From assembly GCF_000372725.1 (NCBI RefSeq), contig NW_005199926.1:306054-370053 (forward strand): a stretch of DNA of 64,000 nt, read 5' to 3'. This DNA comes from Emiliania huxleyi CCMP1516 (taxonomy: Eukaryota; Haptophyta; Isochrysidales; Noelaerhabdaceae). The position numbers were made by a program, and so were the translations under genes. Positions within the stretch are counted from its first letter, which is position 1, and each line of letters starts with the position of its first letter. The notes below the pieces were generated by a model. That model was not told the origin of the DNA. It made no database searches and saw only the letters and a list, made by a program, of their open reading frames with translations. This document shows positions 10,736-21,581 of this stretch, piece after piece.

Positions 10736-12264
10736 GCGGTGCGCCCGTGCTGGGTCTCTCTATTATCCCGGCCGGCTTCAGGCGGACCGTCAGTCGTCGG
10801 CGATCACCGTCCATATGGGCGTCTCGGACCGTCCCGGCGTCCCTATCAGCACGTGCCTGTGCGTGTTTATATGTGTTTGTGTCGGTGTGTGAGCTGTGTC
10901 GAGGGGGGGCGGCGTCGGGTGGGGGGGGGGGGGGCTCACATAGTGCCTGCCATTTTGTATTTTATCACTTTTTGCGATTTTGCTGGCTCCTCTAAAGGAG
11001 AGAAAACTGCCACTCTCATGTCATCTCCTCTGTGCCTGCTGCCTCTCCTGCATGGATGAGCATATCGTGTGTGTGTGTGTGTGTGGCAGGTGCGCTTCTC
11101 TCTCTGGTGGTGGTGGTGGTGCTGCTGCTGCTGGTGGTGGTGCAGATGCTGCTGCTGGTGCGGCGCGGCTCTCCGACTCGACTCGAAGCGCGCGTCGCGG
11201 CAATCTGACGCGGCGGGCGGCGTGGCGGGCGGCAGCGGTGGCGGCTCGCGGGTGGAGGTGGAGACTGGAGGCGTGGTGGGTCTTTGAGTTTATTTCATGA
11301 TGGACTACGAGGAGTGGGGGTCAACCGGGAGGCAGGGGGTTCAACCAGGCGACGGAGGACCGTGGGCCATCGCGGGGACCAGCCCGTCCGGAGGACGCAC
11401 TGGGTAGATCCGGATGGTCTTCACGCCGGTGGGAGGCACCGAGGCGTCTTGGACGCTCAGCTCTACCTTAGCTCCTGAGGGGCGCGTGGTTCTAACCACG
11501 TAGTATGACTACAACCCACCACAGACACCCTCCCTCTCCACACGTGTGCACACACCCTCACCCTCTCCTCTCTCCTCTCTCTCTCTCTCTCCTCTCCTCT
11601 CCTTGTCTGTGCTGTCTGCCTGACTCAGGCACTAATTCTGCCGATGCGTGATTGTGTATGGGCTGCTCCGAGGGGGCCCTGTGCAATCCGACGGGTAGGG
11701 GGTCTGTACCCGGGCGGTGTCCGGTGTGGAGTCCCCTTCTGATCCCGCCTGCGATGTTGGGTGTGAGGTCGTGGACGCTGTGATCCCAAGGGGGGGAGCT
11801 GATCCCACTCGTAACCAACTCTCAGGGGCAGTAGGTGGGCGAGCCTCAGGCGCGCTCATCTCGAGATCGTCAAGGCGTCGCTACGTACGCGCGGTCTTCC
11901 GCGGGGGGAGCTGCGTCGACGGGTGCGGGACCGCGGCGCAGCCAGTGCCGCGGCGAGGCCTCCGGCTGGTTGCGGCGGGCGGCTTGCTGCTCGCTGCATG
12001 GCGAAAAACTCGTCTCGCCACACGCCAAGGGCTTATGCTCTGGCGAGACGTGAGGCGCATGCGCCCAGGAGGGGAGGGGGCATGTGTAACGACGCTGCTA
12101 GAGATGCCTTTCGGGGCCCAGAGACAAAACTTCTGATGCCATGCGTGACCTAGTGCGCTTTGTTCCTGGTGGCTCGTTCTTTTTCTTTTTCTTCGGCGCT
12201 AGGTTCAGTCCTCCTCAAAACTCAGGGTTGTCGCGGCCAAGCCAGAAATTCGCGGCCGCCTTCG
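10736..12264. other. Intergenic with simple repeats
   Basis: About 1.5 kb with no supported gene. It has a G run near 10920-10935, a short GT repeat at about 11068, a TGG/CTG triplet region at 11105-11160, a perfect inverted repeat CGTGGTT-CT-AACCACG at 11485-11500, and a CT-rich microsatellite at about 11568-11602. Part of it must hold the 3' end of the preceding gene and the promoter of the next. Confidence 0.55.
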
Positions 12265-13987
12265 ATGCTGCGGCACTTTGTCGGCCAGTCTCATCCATCG
12301 GCCGGTGGTGAAGCGTCCAAGGAGCATGTGGACGACGATGCCAAGGAGGATCATGTGGATGAGGCCGAGCTGCTGCTCGCACTGCTGCAGCGATGCGGCC
12401 CTGCTCTCACGCGGCGGCAAGCTTCCGACTTTGTGCGACGCAGCAAGGTGCGCCCTCTACCCGGGCCGTCGTGGTTGCCGGCAGCGCTCCGATGGTTTGG
12501 AGGGCGATGGCGCCCAAAGTATTCGCGCGAGGCGGCCGTGGCCGCTGCTGCCGCCCTCGCTGAGGTCCGTCGAGACTCGCCGAGAGCATTGCCGAGAGTG
12601 CATAGCGCCTACTGCTCGACACACGCGCCTTCCCTTTCGGATCCCGTCTCACCAGAGGGCCTCCTTAGATCGTGTGTACTCCTCCAGGAGCGTGCCGAGG
12701 ACCGAGAGCACGGAATTGTCGTCGTGGGCAACGGCCGGTCGATCCTCGGCGGCGGTGCGGGCGCCGCAGTCGACGCCTTTCGCCACGTGCTACGATTCAA
12801 CGACTACGAGGTCGACGGCTTCGCGAGGGACGTCGGCAGCAGGACCTCGCTGTGGGTCGTCTCGGACTGGACGCGCGCCGCAGCCTCTAGCGCTCGATCC
12901 TCCCGTCGCACCCTCTGCTCTCTCTCGTCTCGAGTCCGCCCTTGTCTCTTCTTTCGAGCCCGCCTCGCTGCAGCCTCCCTGCGCCTCCTCCCCTCCACAC
13001 ACAGGTGCGTGGAGCTGTTGCGCAAGTACCCGCACCGTTGGGCGGCGGAGGAGGACGGCGGCGAGGGGCTGCCTGTCCTCGTCGCCATCCCGTACCTCTT
13101 CCTCGGAGAGCAGCACTATCAGAGGTATAGTACTCACCGAGGCGGCACACGGCTGCTCTACACACCGCTCACACACGCGCACCGAGCCTCGCACTCTGAA
13201 TGCCGTGGGGGGCCTCTACGGACGTGGAGATGCGGGCTAAAGAGCCCACCCTCGCCCATGTGACCCTTTCCCTTTCCCTTTCCCTATGTGCAGGCGGAGG
13301 GCGGAGGTCACGGAGGAGCTCGCTGCAGAGATGCCCGCCGCACTCGCCGCCGTCTCCTTCCTGCCGGAGGAGTCAGCGCGCAGCGTGACGGAGGCCTTCC
13401 GTTTCGGGCCGCGGCGATGGCCGTCGACAGGGCATCCCCCCCCCCCCCCCCTCTCCCCCTCAACCTCCGAGCACGATGGTCCCCTTTCAACTCTCTGTAG
13501 TGCAGAGACATGGAAAGGAAACATAGAACGCCCGCCGCGCAGGCTGCTCACTGTGTGGCACCTGCACCTCCAGCGTCGGTGGCGCGTGGCGACGGACCTG
13601 GCTGGGGCGGAGGCGGCGCCGGAATCGACGCCGCCCTCGACGCCGCCGCCCCTCCCCTGGCCTCGCCCTCCCTCGCCGTTGTCGCCACCCTCAGCTCCTT
13701 GGGCGCCAGCGAGGCCGCCGCGGCCCAGCTCGCCCTCCACGCCGCCCCTCCCCGCGCCGCCGCCGCCGACGCCGCACTCGCGGCCGCAAGAGGCGCGGCC
13801 GCCGCCGCTCGACATCCTCTCCGCCACCGCTGAGCACGTGACGCTTTTGGGCTTCGACCACTTCCGGGAGATTGGCGGGCGGATCCACTACTTTGACGAT
13901 GCGCACACCGCAAACCACGACGCCGCGTGCGAAGAGCGCATCTGCCTCGCCCTCGCCCAGCAAGGCTTTGTGCGCTTCCTTCTCTGA
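12265..13987 (+). CDS. Sialyltransferase-like glycosyltransferase, family GT29
   Basis: Likely a Golgi type-II glycosyltransferase using a CMP-activated donor. The sialylmotif L region is clear at 12715-12870: IVVVGNGRSILG, then AVDAFRHVLRFNDYEVDGF. A following exon (13010-13122) has CVELLRKYPHRW and LVAIPYLFLG. A GT donor after HYQ (13125) and a TGTGCAG acceptor before 13296 link to the RRAEVTEELAAEM exon, which ends in the motif-S signature RRWPSTG. The last part has HVTLLGFDHF, then IHYFDDAHTANHD and E, matching motif III and the H-x4-E motif VS. Between PSTG and this end lies about 350 bp of Pro/Ala-rich sequence that is probably intron, at least in part. The N-terminus is uncertain: ATG 12265 is the first in frame, and I see no clear transmembrane anchor there. 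The acceptor sugar is unknown. Confidence 0.75.
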
Positions 13988-14139
13988 GAGAGTGAGAGAC
14001 TGGAGCGGGTTATGGAGGTGTGATCGTGTGCGCACTCCGCTCTTGACGATAACCCGCCGTTGTTCGTGAGTGTGAGTAATTTACACTTAACACACGCACA
14101 CACACACAAGAACACACACACACACACACACACACACAC

Positions 14140-14176
<37 letters not shown>

Positions 14177-14534
14177 AGACAGCGCGGCCGTGCATTCTTT
14201 TTGTTCTGTGATTACGGCGCCGTTGCGGTCCTCGTGTGTATATGGCTCTTGCCGCAAGCACAAGGCAGATATGAGCTCAGCTCAGTGAGATCTAGCAGCA
14301 CATACCCTTGGTACCCAGAATAGTCCAGTCTGAAAAAGTCGGTCCGACCTCGCGGAGCCGTCTGGCTGTCTGCAGAGCCCCCGCGGCGCGCGGGCACGCC
14401 TGGTCCTCTCGCGGCGGCGAGGAGGGAGCGAGCGCCGAGAGCAGCGTCAATCCTGTGTGCGAGGGGGAGGGGAAGACACTTATGCTAGTAGGTCAGGGAG
14501 GTGTAGATGGTCGGGCTCAACCACCTGCACTCGG
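13988..14534. repeat. CA/GA microsatellites in intergenic DNA
   Basis: An interrupted (AC)n tract at about 14090-14146 is followed directly by (GA)n at about 14147-14174. The rest of the interval (the 3' end of the sialyltransferase-like gene and the upstream part of the next gene) shows nothing else I can name. Confidence 0.8.
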
Positions 14535-15100
14535 ATGAGCCGCAGCCTAATCTCCGCCGTCGCCGCACCACAGGGCTCGCACCTCGACGCAATGATGCGC
14601 GGGCTCAATGGCGTCTGCGTGCGCGCCCACGACTCACCGTCCCTCTCCCCTTCCACTTCCACCTACCCTTGAAGTGCTCCTCTCCCCGCTCGCAGGTCCA
14701 CTGCCGGCAGCGGCGGTGCGCCGACCATCCGGACTTTGGCGTTCCACTCTGCGCTCTCTGCGACCGCAAGAAGGAGAAGACGCGGTACGTCTACGATGCG
14801 CAGGGGCTACGATGCGCGGTCAAGGCCGGCGGCGGGATCATGGCCGCGTCCAATGCCAAGGGCTACCACCGGCTCACCGACGGCGACCTCAAGAAGCTGC
14901 CGCACAAGGAGGCCACGTGGTACGGCAAGGCGAGCAAGATCTACTGCAAGGCGCAGGTGGTCCTGGCGCAGGACAAGCGGTACGGCAACAAGGCGGCCTT
15001 CGATGCAGTTGACAAGTCGCGCAAGGCATACAACCCGGGCTCGTACTACGGCCCGGACTACGAGCGCTACGGCCACGGCTACGGCTACGGCTACTGGTGA
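14535..15100 (+). CDS. XPA-like zinc-finger / DNA-binding domain protein
   Basis: Predicted 162 aa from exons 14535-14618 and 14696-15100, joined by a 77-bp phase-0 GT-AG intron. The join creates a C-x2-C-x15-C-x2-C finger (residues 28, 31, 47, 50) ending FGVPLCALCDRKK. This is the same layout and ending as the zinc finger of the nucleotide-excision-repair factor XPA. The following segment (GYHRLTDGDLKKLP, then KIYCKAQVVLAQDKRYGN) resembles XPA's second DNA-binding lobe, with its Leu-x-Asp-x-Asp-Leu and aromatic/Gln-Val helix. Human XPA is about 273 aa; this is shorter and ends in a Gly-Tyr tail (YGHGYGYGYW). It may be true XPA or one of the XPA-fold proteins expanded in algae. More exons upstream are possible. 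Confidence 0.6.
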
Positions 15101-16196
15101 GCCGGTTCAATTCTGCGTCTCTCTGGCTCTGACCGACGTGGCAGGCAAGCTTGCACTGGGGTGCCGAAATCGTTCATCACATGTGCCACTGTTCCCTTCG
15201 CGACGTTGATGCCATTGGCAGGCTCCACCGGCAGGTTTCATATCTTGAGTCGGCCTACTCTTCTTCGGTCTTTGGAGTTCGCCCCGGCGCGCTGAGCCTC
15301 CTCACTGATCGACTGTCCACTCATCGGAGACACTGAGAGCACTTGCGCCACTTCTCTCTCGTGTACGGATATGCTATGTTTATCGATGAGTTTGTGGCAA
15401 AACCAGACTGTGTAGCCTCCGGGAAGGCAGGCGAGACCGACCGCGTCTGAAGGAGAGACACCAACCAGAAACGACAAGTGTCTGGGGCAGAGAGCCCGAC
15501 ACGCCGAGACCTCGGCGGCGTGTGGCAGGCCGCGAGAAGGCGTCGCGATGTCTACGTCTTGCTTCATAAAAGGAGTCTTGAGAAAAAGGACGGACGGAAC
15601 ACGCGGAACTGCCGTAATTAGATATTACGCGGGGCGAAGCCGAGCCCCGCGGAGGCTGATAGGCAGGGTCCGAGACCTCAGCAGTGTGGCGGGCCGCGAG
15701 CAGGCCGCGAGGGAGCGAGGGAGCGTCGCGCGGCGATGTCTCGTTCTTTCTGCTCCCCATAAACAAAAGAAAGCGCCGAATATAACTGCCCCCGGGGTGC
15801 GGGGACGGAGATGGAGCGACCACAGTCCACACGCGGAGGACCCCCGGAATCAGAGATATTCGAGCCGTAGGTGTGTCCTCCGTCCCCCCGCGCTCCATGC
15901 TCCATATGCACACCCCGTACGGCTTGAGATTACTAATAGTTTATACTGACGTATGTCGCCCCGCGCGTAGGCCGTACGTTAACCCGTGGGTAGCCGTACG
16001 TACGTTCAGTACGACTTTACACGACATGCCGCGATGCGGGGCATAAAGCCGTATGTCGTACGGGGTATGTGCGAACTGCGCGATGTGGTTGTGGATGTGC
16101 CCAGCTGCCCAAATGTGAATTTGTGCAAAATACGGGCATGGTGTGACAGGTACGTGCTACGTCCCAGTACCATATCTTTCACAGACAATTCATCAT
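15101..16196. other. Intergenic, degenerate duplication and GTACG-rich stretch
   Basis: No gene is seen. A degenerate direct duplication is present: CGGCGTGTGGCAGGCCGCG (about 15518) and CAGTGTGGCGGGCCGCGAG (about 15682), each followed by GCGATGTCT. From about 15905 to 16090 the words CCGTACG, GTACGT and TACGTTA recur on both strands, giving an AT-richer, palindrome-rich patch. Confidence 0.5.
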
Positions 16197-19100
16197 TCAC
16201 TCCCGCTCGATCACCTCCGTCACCGCCTCGACCAGTGCCGCCCACGCCTCCTCCTCCCTCTGCCGACCGGCCACCTCCTCCGGCGTGAAAGCGCGCAACG
16301 CTTCCCACTCTCGCTCCTCCTCCGCCTCCAGCTCCTGCTTCGTGCGGCGGGTCGCTCGCCCGAGCGTCTCGGCGAGCACCTAGCGCCGCAAGCGAAGGCC
16401 GGCTGCTAAGGCCTCTGGAGGATGGTCCCGTGGGCACAAGTGTGCGGGCCGGGCGCGCCTCGGCGGCAAAGAGCGCCGCGTCGGCTAGAGCGAGGGCCTT
16501 CTTCTGCTGCGACTCGGCCTCGTCCTCCACCTCCACCGCCGCAACGTCAAACACGAACGCCTCCTCCTCCTCCTCCTCGACACGCCCTGGCGTTCGGCTC
16601 AGAGGCGCCGCGCCGCCACGACTGAGCGCGCCACTGACGGCGGCTTCGACGACGCGCGGGTCAAACCCGACGTCGAACTGCTGCCTGCCGGCCCCATCGA
16701 CCGGCGGTGCCCCTCCCCCCGCGCCGCCGCCGCCTCTAGCAAGCGTGGCCGCATCGCGCAAGTCGCGCCAGCCTCCGCCGCGCGCCCCGTCGGAGGGTGC
16801 GGCGGAGGGCGCGCCGTACGCCTCCTCGACGGGGGGCACCTCCAAGGGGAGGGGCACCTCCAAGGGGAGGGCCTCTGGGGAGACGGCCCCTGGGGCGAGC
16901 GACGGAGCGGCCCTCGCCTCGCCACTGCCGCGGAGAGGCGACGTCAGACCGTCGAACGGCTGCAGCTGCCGCGCAAACGGCGACCCACGCGCCGCCTGCG
17001 CCGCCGAAGCGGCGTACTCGTCCCTCAGCGCCGCCGCCAGCTCGCGCACCACCGCCGCACTGCTCGGCGCCGGCCGCACCTCGGCGCCTGGCACACGCAG
17101 CGCGGCGGCCGCCTGCGTGGCAAGTTTGTGATGGCACGTGTCAGGGGCGCGTCCTGGACGTGTCCTCTCCCGGCCGACTGCGCGGCGTCCGCCTGCGACG
17201 CCGCCACGCGCCCCGCCGCGCGAGCGGCAGGCAGCACACCAAGGGCGACGGCGTCCGAGCTGTCCTTGGCGGCGCGAGTGACGAAGGCGGAGGCAAGCCT
17301 GTCCCATTCGAAGCGCCGCTTCAGGATGGTGCATCACAACGGGGGGGAAGAGGGGGGGGGGGGGGAGGGGGAGGGGTACCGAAGCTCCCGTTGCGCCGCG
17401 GAGAGCTGCCGCTGCTGCAGCCGCGTGACGCGCTGCGCCTCGGGCGCATCCTGCTGCGCAAACGCGGCCAGGCGGCCGCCGTCCTCGCCGCCGCCGACCG
17501 CGGCGCCGATCGCCCGCCGCACCGGCGCGAGGGCGGGCGCGAGGGCGGGCGCGAGGTCAGCCGCCTCCTCCGCCAGCGTGGGCAGCCTGTGCAGCCAACA
17601 CGACCAGCGGTGACTCGCCCAGCCGCCCCACCCCCTCCCGTCTCTCGGTTCCCAGCGGCCAGCCTGCCGCTCCGCCGCAGCGCCCGGTAGGCGGCAAAGT
17701 CCACCTCTGCCGTCCTTGCCGCGCCGGAGAGCGCATCGGCGGCGAGCGAGGCGAGCAGCGCGGCGCGCTCGCCAAACGAGTCAGAGCTATCCGGCGAGGC
17801 CTCCTCTGCTCCGGCCTCCTCTGCTCCGGCCTGCCCCTGCCCCTGCCCCTGCCCCTGCTGCCCCTGCTGCCCCTGCTGCCCCTGCTGCCCCTGCTGCCCC
17901 TGCTGCCCCTGCTGCTGCCACGCGGGCGCCTCGAGGCTGGCGAGCCACCTCTGCTTGGCAGCCTCCTCGCGCTCCGCCCGCCCCCACGTCGGCGCCTGCA
18001 TCCGCGCGAGCCACGCCGCCTTGGCCTCCTCCTCGCTCCTCTCGCCGCCGCCGCCACCCGCCCGCTCCGCCTGCCCCGCCGACTCCGCCCGCTCCGCCTG
18101 CGCCGCCGGCGCCCGCTCCGCCTCCTCCGTCCGCAAACGCGCCAGCTCCGCCTCCGCCGCCTGCTGCCGCGCCCTGCTCGCTGCGGTGGCGGCAGCGAGC
18201 TCAGACAGCGCCGCGCCGCCCGCCTCGCCGCCCGCCTCGCCGCCGCCGACCGGCTCTTCAGGCGCCAGGAGCTCGGCGACGGTGTTGACCGCCCACTCTG
18301 CGATCGCGGCCGCGAGGGCGGTGGCGTTGCCGACGAGCGCCTGCGCGGAAGGGGGGTGGGTGGGAGGGGGGGAGGGTGGTGGTGGTGGGGGGGGGGGGGG
18401 TTTTTAGGTTCGCCTCTGGCGGCTACGCCCTTAAAACGCGGCGGAGTGGGGGTGGGCCCCCCCTCCCCCCTCCCTTTCTTATAAAGGGACTAAACTTCCC
18501 CTCATAGCCCTCTCCCTGACAAACTAAACGGCAATCAATTGCTCCTGTTTCTCTCCGCGCCCACAGGACGGCCTGCCTCCCCCCTCCCCCCGNNNNNNNN
18601 NNNNNNNNNNNNNNNNNNNNNNNNNNNNNNNNNNNNNNNNNNNNNNNNNNNNNNNNNNNNNNNNNNNNNNNNNNNNNNNNNNNNNNNNNNNNGGGGGGGG
18701 GGAGGTCGCCGCGCCGCGCCCCGAGCCGCAGAGGGGAGGAGTTGGCTGATGCGGTCTCGTGCAATCTCGGTGCAATCTCGGCTCATCTCTCGCGCCTCGA
18801 GCCGCGCCGCCCCCTCCTCGCCGAGCTCCTCGAGCGGCGCATCTGGGGCGAGGAGGGGGACGCCTGCCGCAAGACGAGCGGGCTCAGCCAACAAGCTCCA
18901 CGCCGCCGGAGCGGAGAGTGGGCAGTGCCGCCTCCAGCCTCGCGCCCGATCCCGTCCACTCTCCGCGCGCGCGCCGCAAAAGGCGCCGCCGCGTCCGCCG
19001 ACGGCGCGGGCGGCGGTGCCGACGGCGCGGCGCCGAGCTGCAGCGCCGCGCTGCCCGCCGCGGAGAGGAGAGTGCCCGAGTCGACCAGCGCGCGCCTGCT

Positions 19101-20069
19101 CAGGGCACCACTGGCTTGTACCTGAGGAGAGGAGGGTGGCCGGGCCGCGCAGCCGCGCGCCGCAGGACGTACCCGCCAACCTCGAGCGCGATCTCGGCAG
19201 AGTTGCGGGCCTAGAGGGAAGGGGACGGAGGAGGCACGTGACCTCCAACCGCGCCGGGGACACCACCTTGCGGCAGCGCGGCCGGGTGCGCGCGCCGTGT
19301 CGCTCGCGCGCGCGCCCAGCGCCTCGAGCGACGCGGAGACCTCGGCTGCTGCAGAGCGGACCTCAAAGACGAAGTCCCTCGCGCCGCGCACCGCGGCAGA
19401 GCGCGGCTCGCCACTGGCGCCGCCGCCGGACCCTGCCCGGCCTGCGCGGTCGCCACCGCCCGCGCCGCCCGCCGCGTCTCGCTCGGGTGCGCCCGTGGCG
19501 CCGCCCGTCGGGCGGGAGAGCACCTGACAACGATGCAAGGACAAAGCCGTCGGCGAGGTGGGCTGCTGGGCAAGCCGCGCCAGGCATGGGGCGAGAGCCT
19601 CGCGCAGAGCGGCCGCCTCCGCGGCGCCGACGCCGCGGTTGCCGTCGCTGCTCGCGTTGCCCAGCCGGCGGAGCAGCGACTCGACCGCCTCATCAGCCTC
19701 GACCGCCTCATCTGCCACCGCCTCGTCTTTTGCATCCGCAACCCCCGCCGGCTCCGCTGCCTGGCTCGCCTCCTCCCAGAACTGGGCAAACGCGGCCTGC
19801 TGCGCGTCGAGGAGGGCAGAGTCGCCATATCCTACCTCACCGGCCTGCTGCGCGTCGAGGAGGGCAGAGTCGCCATATCCTACCTCACCGGCCTGCGTCG
19901 CTCGTGCACTCCTCGCTTCCTCGTCGGCAGGCCCAGGTCTGGCGGCTGCTCGTGGCGATCCGGCACGAACGGAGGCAGCATGTGCGTGCCGAACAGTATC
20001 CGGATGCAGCAGGGGTAGGTTGTGCGTGAGCAGCAGCAGCATCGTCTGCGCGCTCACCACCGACACCAC
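16197..20069 (-). CDS. Long Ala/Glu-rich protein of unknown function, multi-exon, crosses an assembly gap
   Basis: I do not recognise this gene. Reverse-strand coding pieces run from about 20069 (VVSAQTMLLLLTHNLPLLHP, a hydrophobic helix-like start) to the stop at 16197. Visible parts include acidic helices with DEAVADEAVEADEAVESLL, a short duplicated phrase near 18010-18080 (AAWLARMQAPTW and QRWLASLEAPAW), a Gln-Gly run (GQQGQQGQQ, 17850-17910) and a charged C-terminal coiled-coil-like end (RRTKQELEAEEEREWEAL). The last join looks clear: ...LFAAE then VLAETLGRA, with a GC donor at about 16460 and an AG acceptor at 16380. Several introns and 100 N interrupt it, so two separate genes on either side of the gap cannot be excluded. 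A scaffold or coiled-coil role is only a guess. Confidence 0.45.
18593..18692. other. Assembly gap of 100 N
   Basis: Exactly 100 N, the usual placeholder for a gap of unknown size. It is flanked on the left by a C-rich run and on the right by a G run, so the gap probably sits in an unsequenceable G/C homopolymer. It interrupts the reverse-strand gene above. Confidence 0.98.
19795..19896 (-). repeat. In-frame 48-bp coding duplication
   Basis: A 48-bp unit is present twice head to tail (phase markers at 19801 and 19849) with essentially no differences. On the reverse strand it encodes a 16-residue unit GEVGYGDSALLDAQQA, twice, so the frame is kept. Near-identity implies a recent duplication inside the unknown gene. 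Confidence 0.85.
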
Positions 20070-20264
20070 CGATTTACAGACCGCCGAAAGAATTTACGCT
20101 GTCGGGCAGCGGCGCTCCCATCTGAACGTGTGGGCAGCTGTCTGTTTACAGGCGCTGGCCGCCCGCGCGCGCGCCGGACCGGCTCCGGCACGTCCGGCGC
20201 TGGGCGGCGCGCGTCCACACGCGCGTCGCGCAAAAGGCGAGCGCTCGCCGCCGCTACGGCGGCG

Positions 20265-20350
20265 GCAGCGGCCGACGGCCGACGGCCGACGGCCGACGGC
20301 CGACGGCCGACGGCAGACGGCAGACGGCAGACGGCAGACGGCATACGGCC
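20265..20350. repeat. 7-bp minisatellite GACGGCC/GACGGCA
   Basis: About ten head-to-tail heptamers, starting as GACGGCC and changing to GACGGCA. They are followed by alternating GCGCACGC sequence to about 20400, which has Z-DNA-forming character. No gene is seen between 20070 and 20733. Confidence 0.85.
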
Positions 20351-20620
20351 TAGGGCTCGGCTGGGCGCGCACGCGCACGCGCGCGCGTCGCGCGCACGCG
20401 TCGCTCCGCGAGGGCGCGCGCCAACCGCGATTCGAACCGGGGCCAAAAGGCGCCTGGAGCGACCGCGGTCCGGTCGCGCCACCGCGGCTGCGGGGCTGAT
20501 AGAGCAGGCCGGCTGCGGCTCCTAATGTACCTCCACTTTTGGGTGGCGGTCGCGCGCTGCCGACGGCGCTCGCCGGCGCTACGGCGCTCGCGGCGCGCTC
20601 GTGGCGTTCAGGGCGGCTCC

Positions 20621-20621
<1 letters not shown>

Positions 20622-20672
<51 letters not shown>
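20622..20672. repeat. (CA)n microsatellite
   Basis: An almost perfect CA dinucleotide run of about 24 units, ending ATGCACAGACACACAG. Confidence 0.9.
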
Positions 20673-20673
<1 letters not shown>

Positions 20674-20732
20674 CACAGACACACAGCCCCTTCCCCTCCC
20701 CCCTCAAGGGCGAGGACACACACAGGCCGCAC

Positions 20733-21010
20733 CTCTAGTGAGGCCCGCATAGTATGTGGGAGACTCGTGCCGCCGCCCCTGCCACCCCTGTGTCAGTGTG
20801 CATGTGCGAGAGACTGCCAGCGACAAGCTGGAGGCAGGTCGCTAGACTGAGATGAGACCGCCAGTGGATGTGGGAGTCCACCGCGCACCGCGCTGCGAGC
20901 CTGTCGTGTCCCTTGTCAGGAGCAGGAGAGCCCCACCTGTCCCCCTGATCGTCCTTCCAAAATCCTGCTCGTGCAGGTGGGGACCTTGTCCTCCTCCCCC
21001 ATCCCTCGTT
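20733..21010. repeat. Dispersed repeat, long form of the CTTT-tailed family
   Basis: It starts GCCCGCATAGTATGTGGGA and runs to CCCCCATCCCTCGTTTGG, matching 58808-59095 with small indels over almost its whole length. A shorter reverse-orientation copy of the end (CTCGTGCAGGTGGGGACC) lies at 27605-27665. The 58.8 kb copy continues into the CTTT tail shared with the short copies, so the two forms appear to be one family. Confidence 0.75.
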
Positions 21011-21017
21011 TGGCGTA

Positions 21018-21581
21018 ATAAATAAATAAATAAAACGGACACCTCTACTAGGAGATGGGTAAAAAGGAACAGGTCCCCGCCCTGCGGTCTTTGTGCAGGG
21101 TTCTTTGTGGGTGTGGTCGGCGACTAGCCGGGGTCGTCCTCCCGATGGGGGACTAGCACTAGCCGTCTTCCACATGGTCCCTCGGGTCCCTGCTGCTCCT
21201 AATCTCGTCGTACATCCTCCTGCTGATCTCAGCAACATCCTGCTCCCTCCCTCGTCTCGCCCTGCGCGTCTGCTCCGCCTCCCCGTCGTCCGCCCTGCGT
21301 CGTCTGGTGACGGGTCCTCCATAGTCGGTCGAGGTCGCCGCCCTCCTCGTGCCTCTTCCCAACGTTCCCTCGGCGGCCGATGCCGTCTGCTCCGACTCCG
21401 CCGTCCCCGGGTCTGCCCTGCCCTCGTCTGCGCTAGCTTCTGTTTCGTCATCACTGATGTCCCTCCTCTTCTTTCTCCTCTTCTTGTATGCTTTGTACAT
21501 CGCGTCGATTCCTTTTCGCGTGAGCACCAGCCTGAAGCCCGCCCAGCAGCTGAACCGCTCCCTAAGTCGGAGGAGCATCAT
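21018..21581 (-). mobile_element. Non-LTR retrotransposon fragment (TTTA-tailed family), copy 1
   Basis: On the reverse strand the element ends in GTGTCCGTTTTATTTATTT, a TTTA tail. It matches 49489-50063 over its whole length. It carries the 3' end of a reverse-strand frame with LRERFSCWAGFRLVLTRKGI, a Lys/Arg-rich stretch and a terminal RDPRDHVEDG; I do not recognise the domain. Tail type and 5' truncation fit a LINE or LINE-mobilised element. No flanking duplication is evident for this copy. Small indels relative to copy 2 shift the middle of the frame. Confidence 0.7.

Noticed and set aside
9601-10995. A 464-residue Ala/Pro-rich forward frame overlapping the Zn2Cys6 gene
   Set aside because: It is the shifted-frame shadow of the Gln/Pro-rich coding tail; only the other frame carries the zinc cluster and a consistent splice join.
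11485-11500. CGTGGTT-CT-AACCACG as a histone-type stem-loop or terminator
   Set aside because: The loop is too short and there is no histone gene nearby; kept only as an inverted repeat.
20425-20515. tRNA-like sequence on the reverse strand with box A-like TGGCGCGACCGG and box B-like GGTTCGAATCG
   Set aside because: Acceptor and T stems do not pair, so it is not a working tRNA gene. It might be a pol III relic or chance.
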